NCBI GenBank assembly: GCA_965240325.2
Contig: OZ251222.1
Location: forward strand, 4,030,001 to 4,094,000
From: Rebecca billardiae RCC1528
Taxonomy: Eukaryota; Haptophyta
Length of the DNA: 64,000 bases
Direction: 5' to 3'
Within the stretch, counting starts at the first letter, position 1; every line of letters starts with the position of its first letter. Positions 21,066 through 30,441 of the stretch are shown here, piece by piece. A model generated the notes under the pieces. The model was not told where the DNA came from. It saw nothing but the letters and a program-made list of their open reading frames with translations, and ran no database searches. The translations under genes were made by a program, and so were the position numbers.

Positions 21066-21789
21066 CGTGGATCTAGTGGGGGTTGCACGCGCCGGCTGGA
21101 CGGCCGATGGTCCAAGGGCGCACGTTCGCGACGCTTGCGTCGTCTCTCCGCGTCAAGCTTTTGACGGACTCGATCGTGGACGTCGGGCGAAAAGGCAGCC
21201 GGAGGTAAAACGCACGTCGGATGCACGTGCCGAACCAGCACCGGGCCAAGCCGGGCTGTCCCACCCACGGCGCACCCACACGCACCTCACAAGGTGGGCC
21301 GTGGCTTGGCACACGTTCTGGTAATCATCAATGTTGACGATCATAAAAGCTCACCGTTGGCGAGCTAGTAGTGCCGCTCCGAATTCAGGCTCAGAGGAAT
21401 ATGATACCTGTAAAGTTTTGGTCGGCGCGGGTGATCATTATATGCGATTTTCCCGGACTGTCACTGGTTCCCCTGATCCGGCGGGAATCCCGATTTTTGC
21501 ATCGGCCGGTCCGGGTTTTAGGTTAGGTCGGCCCAGTCCGGGGCAGCTCTACTATTCCATTCGTCCGCGTCCTGGCTCCTGGACTCCTGCCGTACGGTCA
21601 TGCAGCACGTCGCGGGTCAGCACCGGAGATGTGACGACATCTGGACGAGTCACCCGGAGTGTGCCGCGGTTGGCGACGGACAACACTCTGAAACAGTCGC
21701 GGCACGGCCACGGGCACGGTCCCCGGCCCGGAGCCTGCCGACGGCGACGGTCACAGTGCTGACCAGCGTCACGGCAGCGGCGAGGCGTA
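21066..21789. other. Intergenic region upstream of the purine gene
   Basis: About 720 bases between the start of the purine gene and the end of Sec22, both on the minus strand. It should contain the promoter of the purine gene. Some CCGGACTG-like words recur between 21450 and 21545, but no gene or clear element is seen. Confidence 0.4.
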
Positions 21790-22701
21790 TCATCGGAATC
21801 TCCAGTAGAGCACGAGGAGAACAATGCCGACGACGAGAACCACGGGTCCATACTTCTTCAGCAAGGCCTGCGTGTTCAGGTACTTCGCCTGCTTCGCATA
21901 CTCGCGGGCGCCGTCGCGCACTCGGCTCGACTTGGCCATGACGCCTGCGCGCGCAGACGCCGAGCACAAACGAGCGGGGGCGCGGCGGCCGTCGGCGCAG
22001 GCGTGCCCGCGCGACGGGCGAGGCGGGCAGGCGTCGGCAAGTACGACGCACGCGCGAGCACGCACTGTCCAGCCGCTCGCCCCGCCCCAGCACCTCCTGG
22101 ATGTTGGTCATCATGATCTTTTGAACGTCAGCGAGGTCCTCGTTGAGCTTGTTCACGTTGCGCTGTGCCCTCGTGTCCACGTACAGCCGCTTCGTCTTCT
22201 GGATGAAGGCGTCGAACTTGATGAAGGCGTACGGTCGCGTGGCGGAGTCCACTTCCCCTGCGTACAGCAGGTTGAACTCCTTCTGCAGCTCCTCCAGGTA
22301 GTTGAATGCGAGCCGCTTTGGGTAGGAGCGCTCAGTGAGCACCAGGTAGCACACGCCGCTGTCGATGATGTAGCTGGTGGCAGCGGCGACGCGGAGGGTC
22401 GGGCGGGGCCGGGGTGTGAGGGGAAGAGGGAGGGGGGAGCTCGTCCACACCAGCACAGGGCGCGGGCCACCGGATGACGCCCGCTGCGCTGCGCGGCGCA
22501 GCAGGCGCGAGGCGCGCACTGGAACACCTCGCTGCCCGACTCGATGGACAGGCGCGCGGGCGATGATGGGCTCAGCTGCTTGAAGATGCGCTTCGCCTGG
22601 TTCTTGTACACATCCAGGTCCCTATGGTACTTGTCGTCCTCCATGGACGCCGCCAGCGGCAGGCCGTCCACCACGCGCGCGATGATCGTCAGCTTCGGCA
22701 T
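21790..22701 (-). CDS. SEC22: Vesicle-trafficking R-SNARE Sec22
   Basis: Three exons on the minus strand, 22701-22520, 22373-22066 and 21944-21790, encode 214 residues, the usual Sec22 length. Splicing restores the family motif VF-H-YIIDSGVCYLVLTE, with the His codon split CA/C. Order of domains: longin domain (MPKLTIIARVVDGLPLAASM to about residue 125, including RPYAFIKFDAFIQKTKRLY), SNARE helix (LADVQKIMMTNIQEVLGRGE...), and a C-terminal anchor (VVLVVGIVLLVLYW). The central SNARE-layer arginine is expected in the NIQEVLGRGERL region. It functions in ER-Golgi membrane fusion. Donors are GTGCGC and GTGCGT; acceptors are ACCAG and GCGCAG. Confidence 0.95.
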
Positions 22702-22930
22702 CGCTGCCAAGCCACGCCGACGCTGCCGCCGCCGCCACCGTTGTGCGGGTCTCGTCAATCTGGAAATCGGTTCAGCATGGCGGCGCCACTATCAGAATTC
22801 AGAACTCCTACTAGTACTATCTAACCAAACTAACTCAAATAGCAGCAGTATGGGGGTGGTAGTACTGCTGCTCGAAAAGTGCCGCCTTGCATCTTGCAAG
22901 CTCGACGGGCTTGTGGCGCGCGCTCGCGGC

Positions 22931-25771
22931 TCAGAGCGTCGCCGTGCATTCGAGCTGGACGACCGCGAGAGCCTCCGCCAGGCTACTTGCAAATGCCGCC
23001 GAGCAGCGCGAGACGCGCTCCTTGCACGCGCGCGCCGCAGCCTCAAACTGCACGCGCGCCGAGCAGACGTCGCGCTCGCGGTAGTACAGGCGGCGGCCCT
23101 CGTTGGCCATCCAGCGCGGCGGCAGCACGTCGCACGCGCACGCGCCGTCCTCGGCGGCAAACGCTTCGCGCAGCTGGCGCAGCTCCGCAGCCAGCTCCTC
23201 CTCGTCCGGCGAGTCGAGGCCGATCACGGCGGGCCCGCCGACGCGCGCGCCCGCGGGCGCGTCGCACACGCAGCCGCGCGTCGCCTCGACCTCCGGCCCC
23301 TCCGCGTCGAGGTACCGGCCGGCGTGCACGTAGAAGAACCAGGGCAGGCTCTGCGGCGGCACGCCCGCCTCCTGCAGCCACAGCGCCATCGAGACGTCCT
23401 CGCCCGCCACGCCGCCGGGCGCGCGCAGCCGGCCGGCGACGGCGCCGGCGGCCACCCAGCGCGCGAGCGGCGCTGAGAGTGCGTAGTGGATCCCCTGGTT
23501 GAACGGGGGCCACGCGCGCGCGCCGTACACCTCGGCGGGCACGAAGGCCTTGGAGCGCGGGTTGCGGTCGACGATGGCGCCGTGGCGCGCCGAGCCGATG
23601 TACGCGCGCGCCGACGCCTCGTGCGTCGCCGGGTGCTCCTCCAGCCGGCGCAGCAGCGTGGGCGTGTGCACAAACACGTCGTCGTCCGCCTTGAGCACCC
23701 AGCCGCTGGGGCACGCGCGCACCGCCCACGCGAGCGCGGCCAGCACCTTGCGCCACAGCTCCTGGTACGCGGCCGGGCCGTCCGCCACGTGCGCGAGGCG
23801 GACGACGTCGCCCGCGGCGTCGTCGGAGGGCGCGAGCGGCGGCGGCTCGGGCGTGCCGCTGCGGCCCTCCCCGACGAAGAAGCGCGCGGCCGCGTGCGCG
23901 CCCTCGCACCCCGCGCGCCAGGCCGCGCGCCCGCCGCCCCCCTCGGCGTCGCACGCGCCGTTCGTGTCCAGCACGCGGCCGGCCGCGCCGTGCGCGCCGC
24001 CGTCCGGTCTGAACCACGCGTGGCGCACGCGCTCGCGCCGCGCGGCGTTGCTCGGCGCGGTGATCACGGCGATGAAGACGGTCCACGGCTCGGGAGCGGA
24101 GGCTGCCCCGCCCGCGCTCGGGGGCTGCGCCGGCGCGCGCTCGGCGGCAGTCGGCGGCGGGAGGGCGCCGACGCCGCCGCCCTCCTCCGTCAGCGCGCGC
24201 GCGAGCGCGAGCCAGCGCATCCGCCGCTTGTCCGGGCCGCGCAGGCAGTCGTTGCTCAGCACGCGCTGGATCGGCGCGGGCGCGCTCGCGGCCGTCGCGT
24301 CCGCGAGCGCCTCGGCCTGCGCGCGCGTGCGCGGCACGGCGCCGCGCGCGTCCCGCAGCGTCCGCCACTCCGCGGCGCGCAGCCTGTCCGCGCGGCGCCA
24401 GAGCTGGCGCACGAGGCGTTGCAGGCGCTGCGACAGGCAGCCCGACTGCACGACCCGCGCGGCCCACGCCGCCGTCCCCGCCGGCGCCGCCTCGGCCGCG
24501 GCGAGCGCCTTGCGCGCGGCCGGCTCGAGCGATGCGCGCGGCCGCTGCGCGCACGCAGCCGTGAGCCGCCCATCCGCCGAGACGAGCAGCTCGAGCACGC
24601 GCGCGAACGGCTCGCGCGCGTACGCGAGCGCGGCGCGCGCGTTCGCGTCGATGTACGCGCGCTTCGCCTCGTAGTCCGCCAGCCGCAGCTCCGCGCTGCG
24701 CAGCGGCCCCGCCAGCAGCGCGCCCAGCTCGTCCGCGCCGCCGATCGCGTGCACGCCGCGCGGGTCAAAGAGCTGCGCGGCGCGCGGCGCTCCCCAGTAG
24801 ATCGGGACGGCGCGCGCGAGGAAGGCGTCGACGAGCTTCTCGGTGACCCACCACTCCTCGCGCGAGTTCTCGATCACCACGGTGTGCGTCGACTCGCGCA
24901 GGCACGCCTCGCGCTCCGCCGCCGACCACCTGCGCCCGTCCACGCCCGAGCCGCAGCCGCGCAGCGCCGCCGCCGCCGATCGCGCGCCCGCCGCGCCGGC
25001 CGGCTGCCCGCCAAACCGCTCCCAGATCGTGTGGCGGAGTTGGTGGCCCTCGAGCGAGCGCTTGCGCGAGAAGACGATCGAGACGGGCGCGTCCGCCGGG
25101 ATCGACTCGCGCGGCCGCTCCGCCACGGGCGCGCACACGGCGAGCTCGCACTTGCCCAGCGGGAAGGGCAGCACGGCGCTGACGCCGTCCGCGCGCGCGG
25201 CGCTCAGCAGACCTGCAGAGTGCGTGAGCACGACGTCGAAGTGCGCGCGGGTGCCGGGCTCCTCGACCATGCGCTGCGCGTTGGCGAAGCTCACGGACAG
25301 CGGCGAGACCGCCTCCGACTCCACGCGCAGCGCCACCTTGCAGTCCGCGCGCACGGCCGCGGCCGCCGCGAGCCTGAGGTCTGAGAAGACATCAGCGACA
25401 GTCGCCGGCCCCTCCTCGTCCTCGCGCGCGTCGAGCGCGGCGTCGTCGGCGGTGCGCGCGCCCTCGGGCCAGGAGGCGTTGTGGATCGCCACGCCGCTCG
25501 AGCGGAAGAGCTCGACGCCGTCGTACCGCGGCGCGTCCTCGTCAAAGCTGCCGTCGAGCACGCGCACCCATCGCACGCGCCGCCGCGTCCACTGCGGCTC
25601 GCCTGCTGTGCGCCAGTCCGCCGCCCGCGCGTCCTCCGCGGCGGGGGGGCCGAGGCGGGGCACGATCAGCGCGTTGGACGTCGCCGCCGCGCCATCGGCC
25701 TCCTCCCATGCCTCGTGCGACGCCGCGGCCGCGAGCAGCGCGCCGACGGCGACGAGTCGCACGACAGCCAT
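22931..25771 (-). CDS. Two-domain glycosyltransferase (GT10-like plus GT31-like)
   Basis: A single exon of 946 residues. The start at 25771 gives a signal peptide or signal anchor (MAVVRLVAVGALLAAAASH). The N-terminal half resembles the alpha-1,3-fucosyltransferase (GT10) fold: VSIVFSRKRS, then HTVVIENSREEWWVTEKLVD and AVPIYWGAP, around residues 230-335. The C-terminal half resembles the beta-1,3-galactosyltransferase family GT31: WTVFIAVITAPSNAARRERV, the DxD-type motif KADDDVFV (694-701, Asp696-698), FNQGIHYALS and EDVSMALWLQ. Both are luminal Golgi activities, so the protein may add two sugars in sequence to a surface glycan. The GT10 half lacks clear proof of activity. GC content is very high and no introns are evident. 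Confidence 0.82.
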   Translation of the reverse strand: MAVVRLVAVGALLAAAASHEAWEEADGAAATSNALIVPRLGPPAAEDARAADWRTAGEPQWTRRRVRWVRVLDGSFDEDAPRYDGVELFRSSGVAIHNASWPEGARTADDAALDAREDEEGPATVADVFSDLRLAAAAAVRADCKVALRVESEAVSPLSVSFANAQRMVEEPGTRAHFDVVLTHSAGLLSAARADGVSAVLPFPLGKCELAVCAPVAERPRESIPADAPVSIVFSRKRSLEGHQLRHTIWERFGGQPAGAAGARSAAAALRGCGSGVDGRRWSAAEREACLRESTHTVVIENSREEWWVTEKLVDAFLARAVPIYWGAPRAAQLFDPRGVHAIGGADELGALLAGPLRSAELRLADYEAKRAYIDANARAALAYAREPFARVLELLVSADGRLTAACAQRPRASLEPAARKALAAAEAAPAGTAAWAARVVQSGCLSQRLQRLVRQLWRRADRLRAAEWRTLRDARGAVPRTRAQAEALADATAASAPAPIQRVLSNDCLRGPDKRRMRWLALARALTEEGGGVGALPPPTAAERAPAQPPSAGGAASAPEPWTVFIAVITAPSNAARRERVRHAWFRPDGGAHGAAGRVLDTNGACDAEGGGGRAAWRAGCEGAHAAARFFVGEGRSGTPEPPPLAPSDDAAGDVVRLAHVADGPAAYQELWRKVLAALAWAVRACPSGWVLKADDDVFVHTPTLLRRLEEHPATHEASARAYIGSARHGAIVDRNPRSKAFVPAEVYGARAWPPFNQGIHYALSAPLARWVAAGAVAGRLRAPGGVAGEDVSMALWLQEAGVPPQSLPWFFYVHAGRYLDAEGPEVEATRGCVCDAPAGARVGGPAVIGLDSPDEEELAAELRQLREAFAAEDGACACDVLPPRWMANEGRRLYYRERDVCSARVQFEAAARACKERVSRCSAAFASSLAEALAVVQLECTATL

Positions 25772-25875
25772 TGTGGGGCTTGACCTCCGCGGTAATCGCG
25801 CCCGCCGCCCGCGTGCAAAGGCATAAGGCTGTCTTGACGAACCCGAGTCGGCTCAGTAGTTGGAGGAATGCGGGC

Positions 25876-26427
25876 CGCTCCCCAAAACGACGAAACTTGA
25901 AAGCCAAGCGCGATGACGGACGTCGGTGCGCCCTCCTGACCGACCCGGCGCTGCCTCGCCGCTGCTTTCGAGGCATGGGGCGGGCTGGTGCACGCTCTGA
26001 GGGGCGACGATGAGGGTGAAGTGTATCGTCTGGCCGTACGGTGCGTCCGTGCTCACGCCAGCTGCCGTGGCGCGCTCTTGCAGCCGGCCGCGACAGATGT
26101 TTGCGAGATCTCTCGGCGACGGATGCGGGGCCGCGCCGGTGGGTACATTCGCGAGAGCGTGAGCGTTGGGTGCCAGTGGATTGCGCGGGTGGGCATTCGT
26201 GCATCGGGACGCCACGTCCCGTCCAGTCCAAGCCACTGGGCTCGACACTGCCCCGGCAGGAGCTGCCCTTGGCGTAGCTGGTGCAAGGCCAGCTTGCATG
26301 CTTGCATTCAACAGTGAGGGGGGCAAAAGCGGTGGGTGCGGAAGCCAGGCGACGTGCGCGTCTGTCACGATCAGGTGTGATATGTGAGTCGCACCGCGAG
26401 GGCGCCTTGCTGTTGGCACGGCGCTAG
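25876..26427 (+). repeat. Left long arm of the foldback element
   Basis: It matches the reverse complement of 27673-28229 nearly base for base, with scattered substitutions (for example ccagtggattgcgcg here against cctgtggattgctcg in the other arm). The outer 35-60 bp between this arm and the terminal 19-mer differ between the two sides. Confidence 0.85.
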
Positions 26428-27672
26428 ACATGGGCGTGTTGAGACTGCCGACACGAGCGCACAAGCTAGGCGTCCATTAGCAGCACGTGGTCTCATGCTC
26501 AAGGCAGCACTACCTGGTCGGGATCCCGAGCGGGACTAGGCGGCGCCATGAGGCACGCGTCATTGGTACGAAACTGCGGCATAGGCTGTGCTCATCCGGG
26601 CGCGAGCACATGGCTCGCCGCTCGGCGGCGGTGCGCTCCGCAACGCAAAGCACAGTCCGGTCAACTGCGAGCGTCATGGGCTGCGTGGGCCGGACGGCAC
26701 GCTTGGGAGCGCATAGGTCTGACCGGAAAGTCGGGCGCTGCTGACGCTGCGCGGTAGTGCTTGGGTTGTGACAAGTGAAGCGGCAAGCGGCGAGGCCAGC
26801 AAGCAGTTGGCGGCACGAGCAGCACAGGCACGCTAGGCTCAAGGCTGGCCAAGCCGGGCCAGTGACTCGTCGCTTGCTGAATGCTGGCGATAGCCGCTGA
26901 TGATGGATCTGAATTGGGCGCCTACCTGAAGCGTGATGCTCTAGCTGCTGCTAGTTGATGGAGTATACCTCGCCGGCGAGTCTAGATTCAGTTGCAGGTA
27001 GACGCTACTGCTGCCACGTCATTGAGCTGGTCACCCGCGGTCCAACCGCGACTGGCTGACACGCCGTAAGCCGCGCCGCCGCTGCACTCACTACTCCGAA
27101 GGCGATGCAACCGTATTGCCGAGCACTGTTGTCGGTGCCCTGATCGACGAGCTCGACCCCAGGCTGGCCATGGCGCGGGTCGAAGCCGAGCCCACGATCA
27201 AGCCGCGGTGCCACCGTATCGACTGCGGGCGCCAGTGCACGAGTGCTGCGTACAGCCCGCCTGGGCTGCCCCTGCTGCGCTGCCGCCATCAGCTCCGGAA
27301 GGTGGCAGAGGCCGGAGCGGGTTAGGTGAAGATGGCGCTGGAGTAAGTGCACGCAGTCCTCCAGCACATGTGCCACAGCAGGCTGGTTGTCGAGGCCGCA
27401 TTCGACTTGATGCACGGCTGCTGTAGTGCACACCTAGTTTGGAGCACTGGTGACAGAAGCCCAGCGCGCTCGGAGTGCTGCGCACACAGCTGGCAGCGGC
27501 CGCAGCAGCAGCTGCCACTGCTTTCGCGCCAAAAGGACGACTGCGGTGGAGTAGGTCGGCATAGGGGTGCTCTCCACCTCACCGCCCAGCGAGCATGCAG
27601 GCGGTGCTGCCGCATACCGCGCTGTCGGCAGCAATGCAGCGAGCTCTGCGCCGGTGCTGCGCGCAAGCCCTC

Positions 27673-28229
27673 GTTTAGCGCCGTGCCGCCAGCCAGCAAG
27701 GCGCCCTCGCGGTGCGACTCACATATCACTCCTGATCGGGACAGACGCGCACGTCGCCTGGCTTCCGCACCCACCGCTTTTGGCCCCCTCACTGTTGAAT
27801 GCACGCTTGCGAGCTGGCCTTGCATCAGCTGCGCCAAGGGCAGCTCCTGCCGGGGCAGTGTCGAGCCCAGTAGCTTGGAGTGGACGGGACGTGGCGTCCC
27901 GATGCACGAATGCCCGTCCGAGCAATCCACAGGCACCCAACGCTCACGCTCTCGCGAATGTACCCACCGGCGCGGCCCCGCATCCGTCGCCGAGAGATCT
28001 CGCAAACATCTGTCGCGGCCGGCTGCAAGAGCGCGCCACGGCAGCTGGCGTGAGCACGGACGCACCGTACGGCCAGACGATACACTTCACCCTCATCGTC
28101 GCCCCTCAGAGCGTGCACCAGCCCGCCCCATGCCTCGAAAGCAGCGGCGAGGCAGCGCCGGGTCGGTCAGGAGGGCGCACCGACGTCCGTCATCGCGCTT
28201 GGCTTTCAAGTTTCGTCGTTTTGGGGAGC
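27673..28229 (-). repeat. Right long arm of the foldback element
   Basis: The inverted partner of 25876-26427. A transcript crossing both arms could fold into a hairpin of about 550 bp. Confidence 0.85.
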
Positions 28230-28418
28230 TACCCGCATGGCGAATACTGGGGCTGTGTCGCTCTAGTCAGTATCGTCAGTTCTCCGCTTCGTCAAGACAG
28301 CCTTATCAGCACTTCTGAGACGAAACCCGGCAAGAGCAGCGAGCGCCCTGCCGGCGGCGGCGGGGACTGGGGCGCCAGGTGGACGGGCGCCGGGCGTCGG
28401 GGGTGGTCGGCGCGCAGG

Positions 28419-30206
28419 ATGAGTGGCGAGCGCGCGGGCGGGGTGGTCCGTCGGGACTCGGGCTCCCCTGTCGTTCGCGCCAGGCGCGCGGCCGCCGGCG
28501 ACGCGTTCATCCCGCTCCGCTCAGCGTCCGACCCGAACCTTCACGGCGGCTTCTTCGATGCGCGCGGCAGCGACGAGGACGAGTTCCGCGGGGTGGATCG
28601 GGCGCGCGCGTACGCGCTGCGGCGGCTGGGCACGGAGTCCGCCAGGCTTCTCGCCGAGGCGCGGCACGCGTCGGTCGAGCGGCTGCGCCGCGAGCGGCCC
28701 GTGCCGACCGGGCTGCTCCTCGTGCTGCTCATCACCATCTCGTGCCTTGCGCTGCGCGAGGTGGTGTGGGCGATCACGCACCAGCGGCAGTACGAGGAGT
28801 TCCGCGACTACGTGCAGGCGGAGTGCGCGAGCGACCGCCCCTGGATGCACGAGTCCATCCTGTGCCAGTCCGCGCAGGGCAACTGGATCGCGCGCGAGCT
28901 CGCGCGCGCCAAGCTGCACGAGAGGGACGCGGACCACTGCGCCTCGGGCTCGGCGCTGCACCGCGCGCCCGTGCGGCTCGACGGCTGCCGCTCGGCGCCG
29001 TGCCCCGCGTCGGGCCTCTCCTCCGCGCTCAACTGGCTCGTCCGCGACCGCCGCTCGCCCATCAACAAGCTGCACTTCCTGCTGCCGATCAAGGGCAAGC
29101 TGCGCACGATCCTGCTCGGGCTGGCCAACGGCACGATGCCGCTCTCCGAGCTCAACCGGCGCGTGCTCGAGTTCCCGCAGCCGGCGCGCACGTGGGCGCT
29201 GCCGCAGTTCGTCTACCCGCACCTGCGCGACTGGGGCGTCGTCATCGCCGACGCGCCGCTCCCGCCGCCGGAGCCGTGCCCCTGCTCCCGCTTCGAGACG
29301 TGCGTGTGCCGCTTCCCGTATGATATGGTGGCGTGCTCCATCCCGTCTGCGCGGGCGAAGATGCTGACGGACGGGGTGAGCCTGCCCACCGACGCGGACG
29401 AGACGTCGTGGTCCGACTGGGTCTCGCAGCTCACCGAGCAGCTCCACCCGCAGCGCCTCAGCGACACGCTGGACACGCTCGCGCTCGCCCTCGGCACGCC
29501 GATGGAGCGGTTCGTCTCGCGCATGCTGCGGCGCGCAGACAACATCTACCGCGAGTACAACAGCGCGGAGGCGCTCGCGATCCCGCCGCCGGCGGCGCCG
29601 CCGCCGCCGCCCAGGCGCTCGGCCTGGCTGCTCGGCTGGGTGCCCGGCTGGGGCCGAGGCGCGGCGGGCAGTGCGACCGCGGCCGCGGCCGCACCGCCCT
29701 CGCCCGCGGCGGCGCCGCGGCCCGCGCCGCCGGCCTCGACTGCGGCGCTCCTGGCGGCGGTGGCCTCGTCGGTGCCCCCGTGGCTCGGCGAGTGGCTTCC
29801 GGACTGGCGCGACTACGTGAGCAGCATGTACTCGCCGATGGTCGGCGCGCAGCCGCCCAGCCCCGCGCCGGCAGACGCGGCCGAGTCGGCTGCGGCCGCA
29901 TCGCGCGGCGCGGGGGGCGCGGCGCCACCGCCCGGCCGGGGCGGCCCGGCCGGCGCGGGCACGCTGGCGAGCGGCGCTCGGGGAGGGCGCGCCGATGAGG
30001 CGGTGAGAGGGTCAGCGACGGCGCGGCCGCCTCGCTCGCCGGCCGCGCGCTCGAGGGCACCACCGGCGCTGCGGCTGCCGTCGCCCTCGAGCGGCGGCGG
30101 CCGTGGGCGCGGCTTTGGCTGGCTGCCTGGCTGGCTGCACGTGGGCGGCGCCGGTGCGCACGGAAGGCGGCACCCTACTACCGCTACTACGGTCGTGAGC
30201 AAATGA
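28419..30206 (+). CDS. Single-pass membrane protein of unknown function
   Basis: A single exon of 595 residues. The open frame extends upstream into the foldback element, so the ATG at 28419 (MSGERAGG) is chosen as the first outside it. One strong transmembrane helix lies at about residues 98-117 (TGLLLVLLITISCLALREVV) after a basic, Ala-rich cytoplasmic-type N-terminus. A Cys-containing domain follows, about 125-330 (ECASDRPWMHESILCQ, SGSALHRAPVRL, CPCSRFETCVCRFPYDMVAC). The last 230 residues are Pro/Ala/Gly-rich low complexity with two Trp-rich words (SAWLLGWVPGWGRG and FGWLPGWLHVGG). I do not recognise the family. The type II topology with paired cysteines suggests a luminal or extracellular domain. 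Confidence 0.65.
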   Translation: MSGERAGGVVRRDSGSPVVRARRAAAGDAFIPLRSASDPNLHGGFFDARGSDEDEFRGVDRARAYALRRLGTESARLLAEARHASVERLRRERPVPTGLLLVLLITISCLALREVVWAITHQRQYEEFRDYVQAECASDRPWMHESILCQSAQGNWIARELARAKLHERDADHCASGSALHRAPVRLDGCRSAPCPASGLSSALNWLVRDRRSPINKLHFLLPIKGKLRTILLGLANGTMPLSELNRRVLEFPQPARTWALPQFVYPHLRDWGVVIADAPLPPPEPCPCSRFETCVCRFPYDMVACSIPSARAKMLTDGVSLPTDADETSWSDWVSQLTEQLHPQRLSDTLDTLALALGTPMERFVSRMLRRADNIYREYNSAEALAIPPPAAPPPPPRRSAWLLGWVPGWGRGAAGSATAAAAAPPSPAAAPRPAPPASTAALLAAVASSVPPWLGEWLPDWRDYVSSMYSPMVGAQPPSPAPADAAESAAAASRGAGGAAPPPGRGGPAGAGTLASGARGGRADEAVRGSATARPPRSPAARSRAPPALRLPSPSSGGGRGRGFGWLPGWLHVGGAGAHGRRHPTTATTVVSK

Positions 30207-30441
30207 TGATCGATATACGACGCCCCTCATGGATCGCGACAGTGCGGCGTCACGAGTGGCTCATTACGCTCTGTCGCGCGTCGCTTTGTCAACGCGTCGA
30301 TTAAACTCTCGCCTGCCTGAGCTGTGTGCGTCTCTTATTCTTAGTAAACTGTACAAGCGGAAGATGACGAACCATAGCAGCAAACGGGCGGACCGGGCTC
30401 CAGCACAGCTGCAAACCGGACTCGCAGAACACGGTCGCACG

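Larger units (their letters stand above)
25823..28306. mobile_element. Foldback/inverted-repeat element, about 2.48 kb
   Basis: The ends are a perfect 19-bp inverted repeat: ataaggctgtcttgacgaa at 25823-25841 and its complement at 28288-28306. Inside lie two long inverted arms, 25876-26427 and 27673-28229, that differ at only a small fraction of positions by eye. The spacer of about 1.25 kb has no recognisable transposase. A TA dinucleotide sits at each boundary (aggctgtc inside), compatible with a TA target duplication, but this is not proven. It looks like a non-autonomous DNA transposon of foldback type, placed between the divergent glycosyltransferase and unknown membrane-protein genes, 51 bp and 112 bp from their ATGs. 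Confidence 0.7.

Noticed and set aside
26430-27670. Possible transposase in the spacer of the foldback element
   Set aside because: Short frames only, with no catalytic DDE/D pattern or known domain that I can see.
27567-28418. Upstream extension of the unknown membrane protein into the foldback element
   Set aside because: The translated extension is just the repeat arm. The same peptide is read in inverse orientation from the left arm, so it reflects open sequence, not a conserved N-terminus.
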